64,000 bases of DNA, taken from Rubripirellula sp. GTDB taxonomy: Bacteria; Planctomycetota; Planctomycetia; Pirellulales; Pirellulaceae. This document shows, in pieces, positions 8,892 to 17,541 of the stretch (positions are counted from its first letter, which is position 1; every line of letters starts with the position of its first letter). Position numbers and translations under genes: made by a program. The notes beneath the pieces were generated by a model. The model did no database searches. It was not told the DNA's origin and worked only from the letters and a program-made list of their open reading frames with translations. The DNA lies in NCBI GenBank assembly GCA_029213145.1, contig JARGNK010000002.1, forward strand, positions 1-64,000, written 5' to 3'.

Positions 8892-9697
8892 TGCAGGGCA
8901 CTCCGTTGCAGAGGATCGGGATGGGAGAATGCGGTGCGTTTGCTGGGGCATAATCCGCACTGCGGAATGGATTTGGTTTCGATGAAGGCTTGCAGTTCTT
9001 CATCCGTGGCGTCTTGTGAACACGCTTGGTAGTCGCGGAAGAGTTGCCACTGCGGCAATTCATGTAGACGCAGCTTGGATTCGAGCTTGGCAAAGTAGGC
9101 CAGCGCGGGACATTTCCAAAGCTTGCCTTCGTAGAGCTGTGCACAGGTTTTCTGCATGCAGACTTTGAACGCGGCGTTGGGCCTGGAGTTGAACGGCATT
9201 GGTTTGCCATTCGCTACCTTGTACTGACGCATCCAGCCGCGGTGCGATTGTCGAATCTTGATGCGAATGCCGGGAAACTGTTCTCGCCAGCGCCAAACCA
9301 GGTGTTTGACTTCGCGAAAGCGTTTGACATATTCGGCGTGCGCTCCGTGCTGGCTGACTTCGAGTCGACAGTGCGTTTCCACGAGCACTTTCGGCAGTTC
9401 GGGAAACCGATGTAGAAAGAATCCGTTGGTAACGAGCATCAAGTCGCTGTCCCAATGCTGCCTAGCGAGCTTGATGTGTTCCAAAATGGCGGGATTCAAT
9501 AGAGGCTCGCCACCGAGCAACGCGAACCGAGTCGGCTTCAGACGATGCGACCACTTCTGGTAATCGGCATCGGCTTGCTCGATCGTGGGCATCGCGCCGC
9601 GCAAATGGTGGTCGCTGTAGTGGCTGCATTGCTGACAAGACAAATTGCAACCGTGCGCTAGGTGATACTCAAGTGCTGGCAAGTTGTGTCGTTGCAT
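8888..9697 (-). CDS. Radical SAM protein (4Fe-4S)
   Basis: This 269-residue protein has the radical SAM cluster motif C-x3-C-x2-C at Cys17, Cys21 and Cys24 (GCNLSCQQC) and a GGEP motif (LLGGEPLLNP) for SAM binding. Further cysteines in the C-terminal half (CMQKTC, KCPAL, CGLCP) could hold a second, SPASM-like cluster. A very strong AAGGAGG precedes the ATG. Such enzymes modify peptides or sugars by radical chemistry. It lies among glycosyltransferase genes downstream of the phage tail genes, which suggests a virion modification role. The substrate is unknown. Confidence 0.82.
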   Translation of the reverse strand: MQRHNLPALEYHLAHGCNLSCQQCSHYSDHHLRGAMPTIEQADADYQKWSHRLKPTRFALLGGEPLLNPAILEHIKLARQHWDSDLMLVTNGFFLHRFPELPKVLVETHCRLEVSQHGAHAEYVKRFREVKHLVWRWREQFPGIRIKIRQSHRGWMRQYKVANGKPMPFNSRPNAAFKVCMQKTCAQLYEGKLWKCPALAYFAKLESKLRLHELPQWQLFRDYQACSQDATDEELQAFIETKSIPQCGLCPSKRTAFSHPDPLQRSALQ

Positions 9698-10694
9698 TGT
9701 TGTCCTCCTTAACGCGAAGTCGAAAGCGTCGAGCGTTGATGCCTAGCTGCAACAGAAAGCGGGTTAGCACCAAATGCGACGAACCGGTTTCCGTATGACC
9801 GAGCATCCGTCGATCCAATTGGTATGGCTCGTCTGACCACTGGCCAGTGACAACCAAATTCGGATAGATGGCAAGCAGGTTCGCGGCAAGTTGTGGAGTG
9901 AAGATCGAGCCGATGTCGTATTCGGCCGGCGGATCGTCTCTCCATAGCTGAATCAGTTCTTGCGTTTGAGCGTTGCCTGGAAACGGTAGCTCCGGTGGAT
10001 CACGTCGTCGCCAATGACATTCATCAATGTGAGCCTTTGATCGCCCAACAAAATGGTAGACGTAAGATTGCATGACCGGATTGATGGCCCAGGCAGGCGA
10101 GTAGACCATGCTGACGTTGAAATCGGGCGGCAAGAATTTGATGTAGCCCGGATGGTCGTTGTAAAGTTGGTTGACGATCAACGACTCGTCGGTGGCCTGA
10201 TCGCTGGCACCCCACGTCGGAATCAAATGCCTAATGATGCGAGCGAACATCGGCCCATACATTTCTGAGCCATACAGATAGAGTCCACCGTTCGGATGCA
10301 GCCATGTCGGTGCCGGCCGCACACCGCATCGCTTCGCCCAAATCTCTTGCGCCCGCTGCTGCCAACCTCCATTGTCGATCCGATTATTGGCTGATTGACG
10401 CTCGGCAACCATTCCGAATTGCTTCGGGGTCAGCAGATCAAACGGCGAAGGACAGTCCGATCGGATCAACATGTCGTTGTCTAGTTGCAGCACGTGCGCC
10501 GGCCCGAACTCTTGATGCACGTGATCGCAGACAAACATCTTCTGCCAGAATGGATGCACGGGTTGAAGGTGATCGTCATTCCAAAGCACCTCCGCGCCCC
10601 ATCGTTTCGCGGCAGCCTCATAGCTTTCTCGTACGTTCTGCGATGCTCGCCGTGGTGGCAAGTCGAGGACCGCAATCACTCGTTTCATTTCCAT
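9669..10694 (-). CDS. Glycosyltransferase, family 8-like
   Basis: This 341-residue protein has the GT-A DxD motif DND at residues 72-74 (HVLQLDNDM), a donor-site region with HPNGGLYLYG, and a late YHFVGRSK motif resembling the H-x-x-G-x-x-K metal/substrate loop of GT8 enzymes. These transfer hexoses from nucleotide sugars with retention. GGAG lies 8 bases before the ATG at 10694; a second ATG at 10688 overlaps the preceding stop. It is tightly packed with two GT2-like genes and the radical SAM gene. The acceptor may be the Ser-rich tail protein (inference). Confidence 0.65.
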   Translation of the reverse strand: MEMKRVIAVLDLPPRRASQNVRESYEAAAKRWGAEVLWNDDHLQPVHPFWQKMFVCDHVHQEFGPAHVLQLDNDMLIRSDCPSPFDLLTPKQFGMVAERQSANNRIDNGGWQQRAQEIWAKRCGVRPAPTWLHPNGGLYLYGSEMYGPMFARIIRHLIPTWGASDQATDESLIVNQLYNDHPGYIKFLPPDFNVSMVYSPAWAINPVMQSYVYHFVGRSKAHIDECHWRRRDPPELPFPGNAQTQELIQLWRDDPPAEYDIGSIFTPQLAANLLAIYPNLVVTGQWSDEPYQLDRRMLGHTETGSSHLVLTRFLLQLGINARRFRLRVKEDNNATTQLAST

Positions 10695-11398
10695 ACAACT
10701 TTCTCCAGTCCGTGTTTGTCCAAACCGGCTTTCAAGAACTCCGGTCGCCGTCGTTGATAGCCGGGCGGGTCGACGTGCTCATGTTTGAACGAGTGATTTA
10801 GATCGACTGCGACGTTCATTCCGGCGATCTTTGCTCGCCAAAAGAAGTCCCAGTGCTCTTCGACCTTGAGTGACTCGTCCCAGCGGATCGCTTGCAGAAT
10901 GTCGCGATAGGCAACAAAGCAGTTGCCGACGTAATGGCACCAGCGAATCGAACGCCGCTGTCGGTAGCTTCCGAAGGCGATACGCAGGGTTCTGCCGTCG
11001 ACACGTAACATGCGAGGACGCTCTTCGTTGTTGCTGAGCGCCGCCAGCAGATCGAGATCGTGATGTTTATTGAGCGTCGCGATCAGCTCTGGCAATCGCG
11101 TTTGATTCGTCACGAGATGATCGTCATCGGCGAAGATAACGATCGGCGTGTCGCCAATATCGAGCAGTCTGTTGCGACCGGCCGATAGACCAATGTCGTA
11201 CTCGGTCTCGATTAGTCGATCGACCATGGCGGCTTCGTCTGGACAAACGGCCGAGAATCGCAGTTCCGGTTTGCCGTCATCGAGGACGTGGATCAGCGGA
11301 CGGTCGTCGCCATAGTGTTCGTAAATGCTGCGAACGAGTGCCGCACAGCAATGTGGACGGTGAATCGTTTTTATGCAGAAGGTGGCTTGATTACGCAC
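10685..11398 (-). CDS. Glycosyltransferase family 2-like (paralogue 1)
   Basis: About 237 residues from a GTG at 11398 that overlaps the upstream stop (GTGCGTAA) and has AGGAGG upstream. The N-terminus (FCIKTIHRP) matches the start of the neighbouring paralogue, supporting this start over the longer frame. The GT-A nucleotide-sugar fold is suggested by IHVLDDGKPELRF, SAGRNRLLD and the DxD-type motif IFADDDH. The C-terminal part has EEHWDFFWRAK, like the ED-x-E(D/H) catalytic region of such enzymes. Donor and acceptor are unknown. Confidence 0.7.
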   Translation of the reverse strand: MRNQATFCIKTIHRPHCCAALVRSIYEHYGDDRPLIHVLDDGKPELRFSAVCPDEAAMVDRLIETEYDIGLSAGRNRLLDIGDTPIVIFADDDHLVTNQTRLPELIATLNKHHDLDLLAALSNNEERPRMLRVDGRTLRIAFGSYRQRRSIRWCHYVGNCFVAYRDILQAIRWDESLKVEEHWDFFWRAKIAGMNVAVDLNHSFKHEHVDPPGYQRRRPEFLKAGLDKHGLEKVVWK

Positions 11399-12155
11399 GG
11401 ACGATTTGACCTCCTGGATAGCGCAATGAATGGAAACCGTGTTTACGAAGTCCCATCGCACGGAACTTCGATCGCCCACGCAGATCGCGGTAGCCGGTTC
11501 CGGCAACATGGGCGTGGACGACGGAACAATCGGTGGCGACCGCAATTTGCAGCTTGGCTAGGTGGCTCGCCCGGTAGAAGAACTCCCAGTGCTCGTACGT
11601 CTTCAGGGCTTCGTCCCAACGGAGCGTCGCGATCGTCTCCCTGCGAGCGAGGAATGCGTTGCTGACCATGTCGCACCAGGCGACCGAGCCAACTCGCTTC
11701 TTTTCACCGCGGTGCATCCAGATGCGTTTACCGTTCATCAACGGTGAGAGCATGGTTGGCCGACCGCCTCCTCCTTGGCGCACTGCGAGGATGTCGAGTT
11801 CGTGGTCTACGAAGTACTCGCAGACGCGGTCGATTTGGAAATCAGCGGTGATTACGTGATCGTCGTCGAGCAGAAAGATGTACTCGGTCTGCGCCGCGTC
11901 GATCGCTGCATTGCGTCCGACTCCGACGCCCACATCGTGCCGATCGAGATTGATGACCTCGCAATGCTTGGCGGTTTCGGGATACTTCTCGCTGAAGCGA
12001 AGTTCGGGGCGACCGTCATCGACGACGACAATGGTCGGGTCGGCGATTTGCTCGCGCAGCGACTGGACCAGCCGATGGCAGGACCAAGGCCGGTGAATCG
12101 TCTTGATGCAGAAGGTGATGTCTGCCGTTGAAATGCTATTCGACATAGTGCTCAC
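11391..12155 (-). CDS. Glycosyltransferase family 2-like (paralogue 2)
   Basis: This 254-residue protein is a tandem paralogue of the next gene: shared FCIKTIHRP start, VVDDGRPELRFSE, GVGRNAAIDAA, the DxD-type LLDDDH and EHWEFFYRA near the C-terminus. The GTG start at 12155 forms a GTGA overlap with the upstream fusion gene; an ATG 9 bases on is an alternative. The pair probably arose by duplication and may add successive sugars. No membrane segment is visible, so it should act in the cytosol during virion assembly (inference). Confidence 0.7.
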   Translation of the reverse strand: MSTMSNSISTADITFCIKTIHRPWSCHRLVQSLREQIADPTIVVVDDGRPELRFSEKYPETAKHCEVINLDRHDVGVGVGRNAAIDAAQTEYIFLLDDDHVITADFQIDRVCEYFVDHELDILAVRQGGGGRPTMLSPLMNGKRIWMHRGEKKRVGSVAWCDMVSNAFLARRETIATLRWDEALKTYEHWEFFYRASHLAKLQIAVATDCSVVHAHVAGTGYRDLRGRSKFRAMGLRKHGFHSLRYPGGQIVRA

Positions 12156-13486
12156 CCAAACTTCCGAAGATCTGGATTGACGTGTTCGATTGCCGACTGG
12201 ATTTCATCCTGGGTCGGCGTGATGCCGAGGAACTCGATGAGATTGCCAATCACTTCCTCGGGATACGTCACCAACTCGGCGAATTCGATCCGGAACACCG
12301 GCACGTCGGGATGCTCGGAGATGAAGTTGTCTCGGTGGTCGCGGAGACTGCGTTGCAGAACCTCACAGTCCTCGTCGTTCGCCGCGAACCACTGGCCACG
12401 GTGTTTCTCGCTTCGGTTTTGCAGCGATCGAATCGACGCCTCGATATCTCGTTCGACAGAGATGATTCGCAGTGAATCACCAAGCCCCGCGTGAAGGTGA
12501 GTCACGAACCGACACAAGTGCGGATACTTCGCTCCAGCGACTGTCTTGTCGCGATTGGCTTCCGATTTGCGGCTAACGATCCACGACTTGAGCATTTGAG
12601 TCAGTTGGTCGTCGCTAACATTCGGATCGGTAGCCGGGAAACGCATCACCTTTTCACAAAGCTGTGCCAGCCCAACTGCCTCGCCGCCTCCGGTCGCCTC
12701 GTAGCCACCGAGTTGGTTACCCATGTGAACGCCCAGGTGATGCATCACCATTGCGACACACGACGTGCCGGCGCGGTGCGGGCCGAGGACCGCAAAGAAC
12801 GGTGCGTCCGAATGGTCCGCGTTCTTGGCGTCATTGAAGAACCGCGTTTGACTCCATTTGCGACCGCAGATATTTGACTTGGTCGGCAGTTGTCCAACGA
12901 GCCAGCGATCGGGCGTGTAAACCGCAATGGATTCCTTTTGGATGTTCTTACCTTGCACGAGTGCCTGGTAACGGCGCTGGATCAATCGACCGAGGTGATG
13001 GTCGATATGATGCTTGGTGTGCCAATCGTTCCAAGTCAAATGACGATAGAGTGTTTTCATCGCCTCGCGTCCTCGCACCATGAACGCGTGCGTGCGATTC
13101 ACGTTGTACGGACGATAGACGTGTTCGCTGACCTTGTACGGCGGGTTCTTGCCGGCGTATAAATGTTGGCCGCCGAGATACGCCATGCCCCAGTCAGCCG
13201 GCAATTCCGCAATGAACTGCTGCAGTCGTTCGCAAAAGTCATCGCCGAAACCGGCGTCGTCTTCAAAGACGACATACGAGTCGATGTGTTCGAGCAAACA
13301 CTTTTCGAGAATCAGTAAGTGAGATCGGTAGCACCCCCACGCTCCGTTCCCAGCCCGCCACTGCGGGGGCGTGGCCACGCGACGGCCGTCGATCGCGGTG
13401 AACCGTTCGGGTTCGGGGAACGGCCACGGATCGGGAAGCTGCCGCATCCAGTCACGCAGCCGATCATCGCGTCGATCGAGGTTCAT
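12152..13486 (-). CDS. GT25-type glycosyltransferase fused to a sulfotransferase-like domain
   Basis: The N-terminal half resembles GT25 (LPS/collagen-type) enzymes: a MNLDRRDDR strand, GAWGCYRSH (the GCxxSH signature), VVFEDDAGF (acidic DxD-like) and a late RPYNVNRTHAF segment. The C-terminal half starts with LGPHRAGTSCVAMVMHHLG, like the PAPS-binding 5' loop of sulfotransferases, and continues with VERDIEASIRSL. This suggests a bifunctional enzyme that adds a sugar and a sulfate. The start is unsure: ATG 13486 is minimal, while ATG 13627 has a good AGAGGA site but overlaps the upstream gene by 128 bases. Confidence 0.7.
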   Translation of the reverse strand: MNLDRRDDRLRDWMRQLPDPWPFPEPERFTAIDGRRVATPPQWRAGNGAWGCYRSHLLILEKCLLEHIDSYVVFEDDAGFGDDFCERLQQFIAELPADWGMAYLGGQHLYAGKNPPYKVSEHVYRPYNVNRTHAFMVRGREAMKTLYRHLTWNDWHTKHHIDHHLGRLIQRRYQALVQGKNIQKESIAVYTPDRWLVGQLPTKSNICGRKWSQTRFFNDAKNADHSDAPFFAVLGPHRAGTSCVAMVMHHLGVHMGNQLGGYEATGGGEAVGLAQLCEKVMRFPATDPNVSDDQLTQMLKSWIVSRKSEANRDKTVAGAKYPHLCRFVTHLHAGLGDSLRIISVERDIEASIRSLQNRSEKHRGQWFAANDEDCEVLQRSLRDHRDNFISEHPDVPVFRIEFAELVTYPEEVIGNLIEFLGITPTQDEIQSAIEHVNPDLRKFG

Positions 13487-13499
13487 CAAGAAGCAACGT

Positions 13500-14072
13500 T
13501 CAACGATCGAATTCGTCCTCCGGATCGTCTTGGTCTGGTTCGGGTGCCCCTTCGGGGAATTTTCGCTCGTACTTGCGGATGGCAGTGCTGACGAGACTGC
13601 GGGCGACTGTGGCGGTAAACCTTCCATGCGGGAGTCCTCTTGCTTGGGCTTCTTCGAGTAACCAATCGACGATCGTGTCAATGTTTCGGCGGCATCCATC
13701 GGCACCCCAGTCGTTCATCGTGTCGACGCGGGTTTCGCAGTTGCACGTTTCGCTCGGCTTGGCAAACCAAGCGATCATCTTTTTCAGTTCGTTGCCGGGG
13801 CCTGGCCGGTAGCTGCTCATCTTCAACGTCGCCGGCATCAGATCGTCGTCCGGCATGTAGTTGCGAAGCAGTGCTTCCAACTCGGTGATGTCTTGTTTGC
13901 GCCGCTTCTTGTTGACCAATGCCATGCCGATCGTGACGACGTTGATCGCGCACGGGTTGTCGTTGGTTTGGCATGCGTTACAGGCGGCCGGAGTCGTTTG
14001 CACGCGGCATCCAGCGAGTTGGCACGCCACTTCGCATTGGTTGTCAGGTGTCAGATGTGGGCAATGCATCAT
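13500..14072 (-). CDS. Conserved-looking Cys-containing protein of unknown function
   Basis: This 190-residue protein has many cysteines at the N-terminus (CPHL, CEVACQLAGC, CNACQ) and a central motif of the form LKKMIAWF-x7-CNCE-x4-TMNDWG-x2-GC-x2-NIDTIV. I recall the latter from planctomycete phage-like clusters but cannot name a family. The arrangement could form zinc or Fe-S sites. It overlaps the Ser-rich protein gene by ATGA, so the two are co-translated, and it precedes the glycosylation genes. Confidence 0.65.
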   Translation of the reverse strand: MMHCPHLTPDNQCEVACQLAGCRVQTTPAACNACQTNDNPCAINVVTIGMALVNKKRRKQDITELEALLRNYMPDDDLMPATLKMSSYRPGPGNELKKMIAWFAKPSETCNCETRVDTMNDWGADGCRRNIDTIVDWLLEEAQARGLPHGRFTATVARSLVSTAIRKYERKFPEGAPEPDQDDPEDEFDR

Positions 14073-17005
14073 GCTGTCATCCCCGCTACTGCTCCATCGA
14101 ATGAACCAGACGAACTCGGTGGATCGCCAGGGTCTTCACAATCACTGCTCACCAATTCCCAACCGCACGACCAAATCCAGGTGCTGTTGCAAGGTTCACT
14201 TGATCCGCTGCTGTCTTCGGAAGGTTCCTCGGTTGAATCGCTTTCGCTCGGCCGATCGGAGCCGTCGCTGCTATCGGACGCACTTTCGCTGGGTCGATCG
14301 GAGCCGTCGCTGGGTGGGTCTGAGCCGGATGTCGAGTCGTTGCTTTCGGATGGTTGATCGCTATCGCTTCCAGATGAATCACCGACGCTAGGATCGTCGC
14401 TCGCACTTGGCCGATCACTGTCAGAGCCTTCCGATCCCGAGTCGCTCGTCGACCGCGATGCTGAATCAGAACCACTTGATGAAATGGGAATGCTAGTGGA
14501 GTCATCGCTCCGCGAATCACTGCCTGAATCCGATGTGCTAGTTGATCGTGAATCAGAGGCCGATCCGCTTTCGCTATCTGATTCGGATGCACTTACGCTG
14601 CCTGATCTTGAGTCACTGCCTGAATTGGATCCGCTGTCTGATGCAGAACCACTTTGGCTTTTGCTGGCGGAGGCACTGTCCGAGTACGATGCCGAAGCAC
14701 TCGCTGAGTAACTTTGTGAGTCCGAACTGCGGTCGATGCTGGATTCGCTTTGGGAATCGCTGCCCGACTCGCTGGCTGATGGCGACGTCGAGTCGGATTG
14801 CGACTGGGATTCCGATGCGGAATCACTTGATACGGAATCGCTTTCGCTACTCGTTGACGAATTCCAACTAAACGAAGGCACGCTCTCCGAGCCTGACTCG
14901 CTTCGTGATTCACTTTCGGATGTGCTCGATTCGGACTGGCTCGATTCGGACTGGCTCGATTCGGACTGGCTCGATTCTGAAGTCGATGATTCGCTGGTCG
15001 ATGACGCACTCTCGGATGTGGACGATTGCGAACCGCTAATGGATGGCGTGCTGGCTGATTCGCTTGATTGCGAGGTAGATGAATCGCTCGACGAACCGGA
15101 ATCGCTTGATTGCGAGTTGCTCGTCGACGAATCACTCGCCGATGAACTGGACGCGGACACGCTTGGCAGGCTGATCGACGTACTGGAATCGCTCGATTGG
15201 CTTGTCGATGAGTCGCTGGACTGGGAATCGGACGAACTGTCTGACGAATCACTCGATGCGGACGACGATCCTGCGGAGCTTGATGATCCGCTGATGCTGG
15301 GCAGACTGGTCGATGTACTCGAGTCACTGTTGGATGAATCGCTCGATTGTGAGTTTGACGAGCTGTCCGACGAACCGCTCGATGCGGACGAAGAACCGTT
15401 GGAACTGGATGAACTGCTCACGCTCGGCAGACTCGTCGATGTGCTCGAATCGCTGCTGTCCGACGAATCGCTCGATTGACTACTGCTGTCGCTGCTCGAT
15501 GAAGACTTTGAACTGTCGCTCGAATCGCTGCTGCTAGATGCGGACGAACTAACGGAAGAATCGCTGCTGTTGAATGACGAAGAGTCTGAGGAGGATTGAC
15601 TACTCGATGACGACTTTGATGAAGACGACGAACTGCCGGAACTGCTGCTCGATGATGAACCACTGCTTGAAGACGACGAAGACGATGGGCTGCCGGACGA
15701 TGAGGAAGACGAACCGCTACTCGACGAACTCGAACCTGATGAACTGCTAGAACTCGACAGGGAGCTGCTGGAACTCGACGACATACTCGATGAGATTGAA
15801 CTGCTCATGCTCGAACTACTCGACGAGCCATTGCTGCTTGATGAACTTCCCGAAGACGAGGATGAAGATGATGACGAGGGCGACGAAGAAGAACTGCTGG
15901 ACGAGGAATCGCTGCTAGAACTGCTGCTAGAACCTGAACTCGACGAACTGCTCGAGCTTGATGAGCTGCTCGAACTACTGCTCCCGTCGCAGCAACGGCA
16001 ACCGATCGTCAAGTATGCCGACGTGTCTTCATGGAAATGGCAGACGATCTGTTGGCTCGCCAGCAACGCGTAGTCGCACACGTTGTAAACCGAGACGGCA
16101 GGGCCAATCGGTTTCCATCCGCCATCAAATCGAAGTTCACGAGCCGTTCCCCACGACTTTGCTTTGATACGTTTTGCGGGTTTGCAGAGAAGCGTTTGCT
16201 TTGGCGGGTCGATCACCCAGGATCGCTGACCGTCGAACTGCACTTCCAGGTATTGCTTCGGCGAATCGGCGATCGGTCCGCGAATACGCTGCGCCGAGTG
16301 ATTCCGAGCGGTGATTCGTACTGTGTCCCCAGCCGGATCGGTGACCGCTTCGATCTCGCCCGCTTTATCGAGTTGATAGAGGTCGCAGTCCGCACTGCCC
16401 GTCCGCATTCCTCGGCGACCAGCGATACCGCCGGTCGGAACCTCGACAAGGTAAACCGGATCAGCAGGCCGCCCGACACGAACGACTGCCCATTGGTCAC
16501 CGAGTTGGTTAAGGTCACGTCGCCACAGAATCTGTGCCGATCCATCTGGTTTCGATTGCAGCGTGTCACCGGCCGATTCGCCAACGTCTGCAAACTTATG
16601 CCAAGTCTTGACGACGTTGACTCGCGCGGCCACCACGCCATCGAACACCACGCGGCCGACCTTGTCTTCCGCGATCGGTTCGATGGCGACCCCAACGCGA
16701 CCTGTGTGTTCATCCTCGGTCGGGCGCACGCACTCGATCGTTGCGTCGCGAACAAAGCGGGCCAGTTCCATTGGCCCGACGGTCGGATCGGTCAGCGGCG
16801 ACTCAAAGCCGACGATTCCGCCAATCGGAACCGTGGTTGCCGATAGGTTGTGAACGCGAACGGTTGCGGCGTTTCGCAGATGCGTGCGAGGACCACCTCC
16901 TCCTGGCAGCCGATTGCGATGAGAGGCTTCGGCAGCAACAAGCAATCGGTTGTATTCAGCGGCGGTGATCGCAAACTGATCGCCTGGTTTTACGCGCCGG
17001 GTCAC
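14069..17005 (-). CDS. Phage tail-region protein with a roughly 590-residue Ser-rich tail
   Basis: A 978-residue protein from a GTG that shares a base with the upstream TAG. Residues 1 to about 340 look like a structured beta-rich virion protein (FAITAAEYNRLL near the start, then repeated short strands) ending at a CRCCDG knot. After that, about 590 residues are mostly Ser: first nearly pure Ser runs with Gly, then S-x-S-D, S-E-S and S-Q-S repeats. The last 55 residues contain a compact Trp/Cys motif (CNSTWIWSC). Being last of the structural genes, it is probably a tail-tip or fibre protein. Ser-rich tails are common glycosylation targets, and the next genes are glycosyltransferases. Confidence 0.75.
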   Translation of the reverse strand: MTRRVKPGDQFAITAAEYNRLLVAAEASHRNRLPGGGGPRTHLRNAATVRVHNLSATTVPIGGIVGFESPLTDPTVGPMELARFVRDATIECVRPTEDEHTGRVGVAIEPIAEDKVGRVVFDGVVAARVNVVKTWHKFADVGESAGDTLQSKPDGSAQILWRRDLNQLGDQWAVVRVGRPADPVYLVEVPTGGIAGRRGMRTGSADCDLYQLDKAGEIEAVTDPAGDTVRITARNHSAQRIRGPIADSPKQYLEVQFDGQRSWVIDPPKQTLLCKPAKRIKAKSWGTARELRFDGGWKPIGPAVSVYNVCDYALLASQQIVCHFHEDTSAYLTIGCRCCDGSSSSSSSSSSSSSSSSGSSSSSSSDSSSSSSSSSPSSSSSSSSSGSSSSSNGSSSSSSMSSSISSSMSSSSSSSLSSSSSSSGSSSSSSGSSSSSSGSPSSSSSSSSGSSSSSSSGSSSSSSKSSSSSQSSSDSSSFNSSDSSVSSSASSSSDSSDSSKSSSSSDSSSQSSDSSDSSDSSTSTSLPSVSSSSSSNGSSSASSGSSDSSSNSQSSDSSNSDSSTSTSLPSISGSSSSAGSSSASSDSSDSSSDSQSSDSSTSQSSDSSTSISLPSVSASSSSASDSSTSNSQSSDSGSSSDSSTSQSSESASTPSISGSQSSTSESASSTSESSTSESSQSESSQSESSQSESSTSESESRSESGSESVPSFSWNSSTSSESDSVSSDSASESQSQSDSTSPSASESGSDSQSESSIDRSSDSQSYSASASASYSDSASASKSQSGSASDSGSNSGSDSRSGSVSASESDSESGSASDSRSTSTSDSGSDSRSDDSTSIPISSSGSDSASRSTSDSGSEGSDSDRPSASDDPSVGDSSGSDSDQPSESNDSTSGSDPPSDGSDRPSESASDSSDGSDRPSESDSTEEPSEDSSGSSEPCNSTWIWSCGWELVSSDCEDPGDPPSSSGSFDGAVAGMTA

Positions 17006-17541
17006 TAGCTGATCCCCAACACGTTGAAGTTTCCTCCGTGATAGACCTGTTCAACGTACGCTGCCTCAGGAACTTGCAGCACGCGATCGCCGACCACTTT
17101 CTCGCCGTGTTTAACCCACAAGTAGTCCCAACCCTGCTTGCTGATCCCGGAGATGTTTCCAACCGTCATCGCGAACTCGTTCGGACGAGCGGCGAAGTGG
17201 TAAGTCACATCGACCCAGTTCTGCTCATCCTCGCCTCCTTCGCCACCGAGAAACAACGCTTCGCCAGGAGAGAAGATTGACCACGCTGTCGAATTCACTC
17301 GGCCGGTCATCGACACCATCGCAAGCAGATAAGCCGTCGAGACGAACTCAAACTTCTTGCGAACGGAGAACTCAAACGCTGGAACCGTGATGTCGACTCC
17401 GGAAACGCCAGAATCGCTGACGCCGATCGCTCCGTGATAGACGGGAGCCGCGATCCCCGGCGCGGAGTAGATGCCTCGAGTCTGTACTGAATGAAACCGG
17501 ATCGAGCTTGGTCTTGTTGATCGTGACGCTGACCAGAGCAT
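17005..17541 (-). CDS. Distal tail-type protein, C-terminal part (other side of a frameshift)
   Basis: This frame carries the genuine C-terminal part from about base 17495 on: TRGIYSAPG, then GVDITVPAFEF, a LTGRVN-like segment, EALFLGGEGG, HFAARPNEF and ISKQGWDYLWV, ending YHGGNFNVLG. I recognise this pattern from planctomycete phage-like clusters next to tape-measure genes. The residues before that (MLWSASRST...) are out-of-frame noise. The N-terminal part of the same protein lies in the -/17372-17761 frame. The two together would give about 250 residues. A one-base insertion or a +1 frameshift near 17485-17500 joins them. Confidence 0.65.
   Translation of the reverse strand: MLWSASRSTRPSSIRFHSVQTRGIYSAPGIAAPVYHGAIGVSDSGVSGVDITVPAFEFSVRKKFEFVSTAYLLAMVSMTGRVNSTAWSIFSPGEALFLGGEGGEDEQNWVDVTYHFAARPNEFAMTVGNISGISKQGWDYLWVKHGEKVVGDRVLQVPEAAYVEQVYHGGNFNVLGIS

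Noticed and set aside
14736-15479. A 247-codon plus-strand frame rich in Asp/Glu/Ser/Leu repeats.
   Set aside because: It is the complement of the Ser-codon repeats of the tail protein (TCG/TCA/AGC reads as CGA/TGA/GCT), not an independent gene.
14200-15980. CRISPR-like repeated sequence.
   Set aside because: The repeats are in-frame Ser codons of a low-complexity protein region with no unique spacers of equal length.
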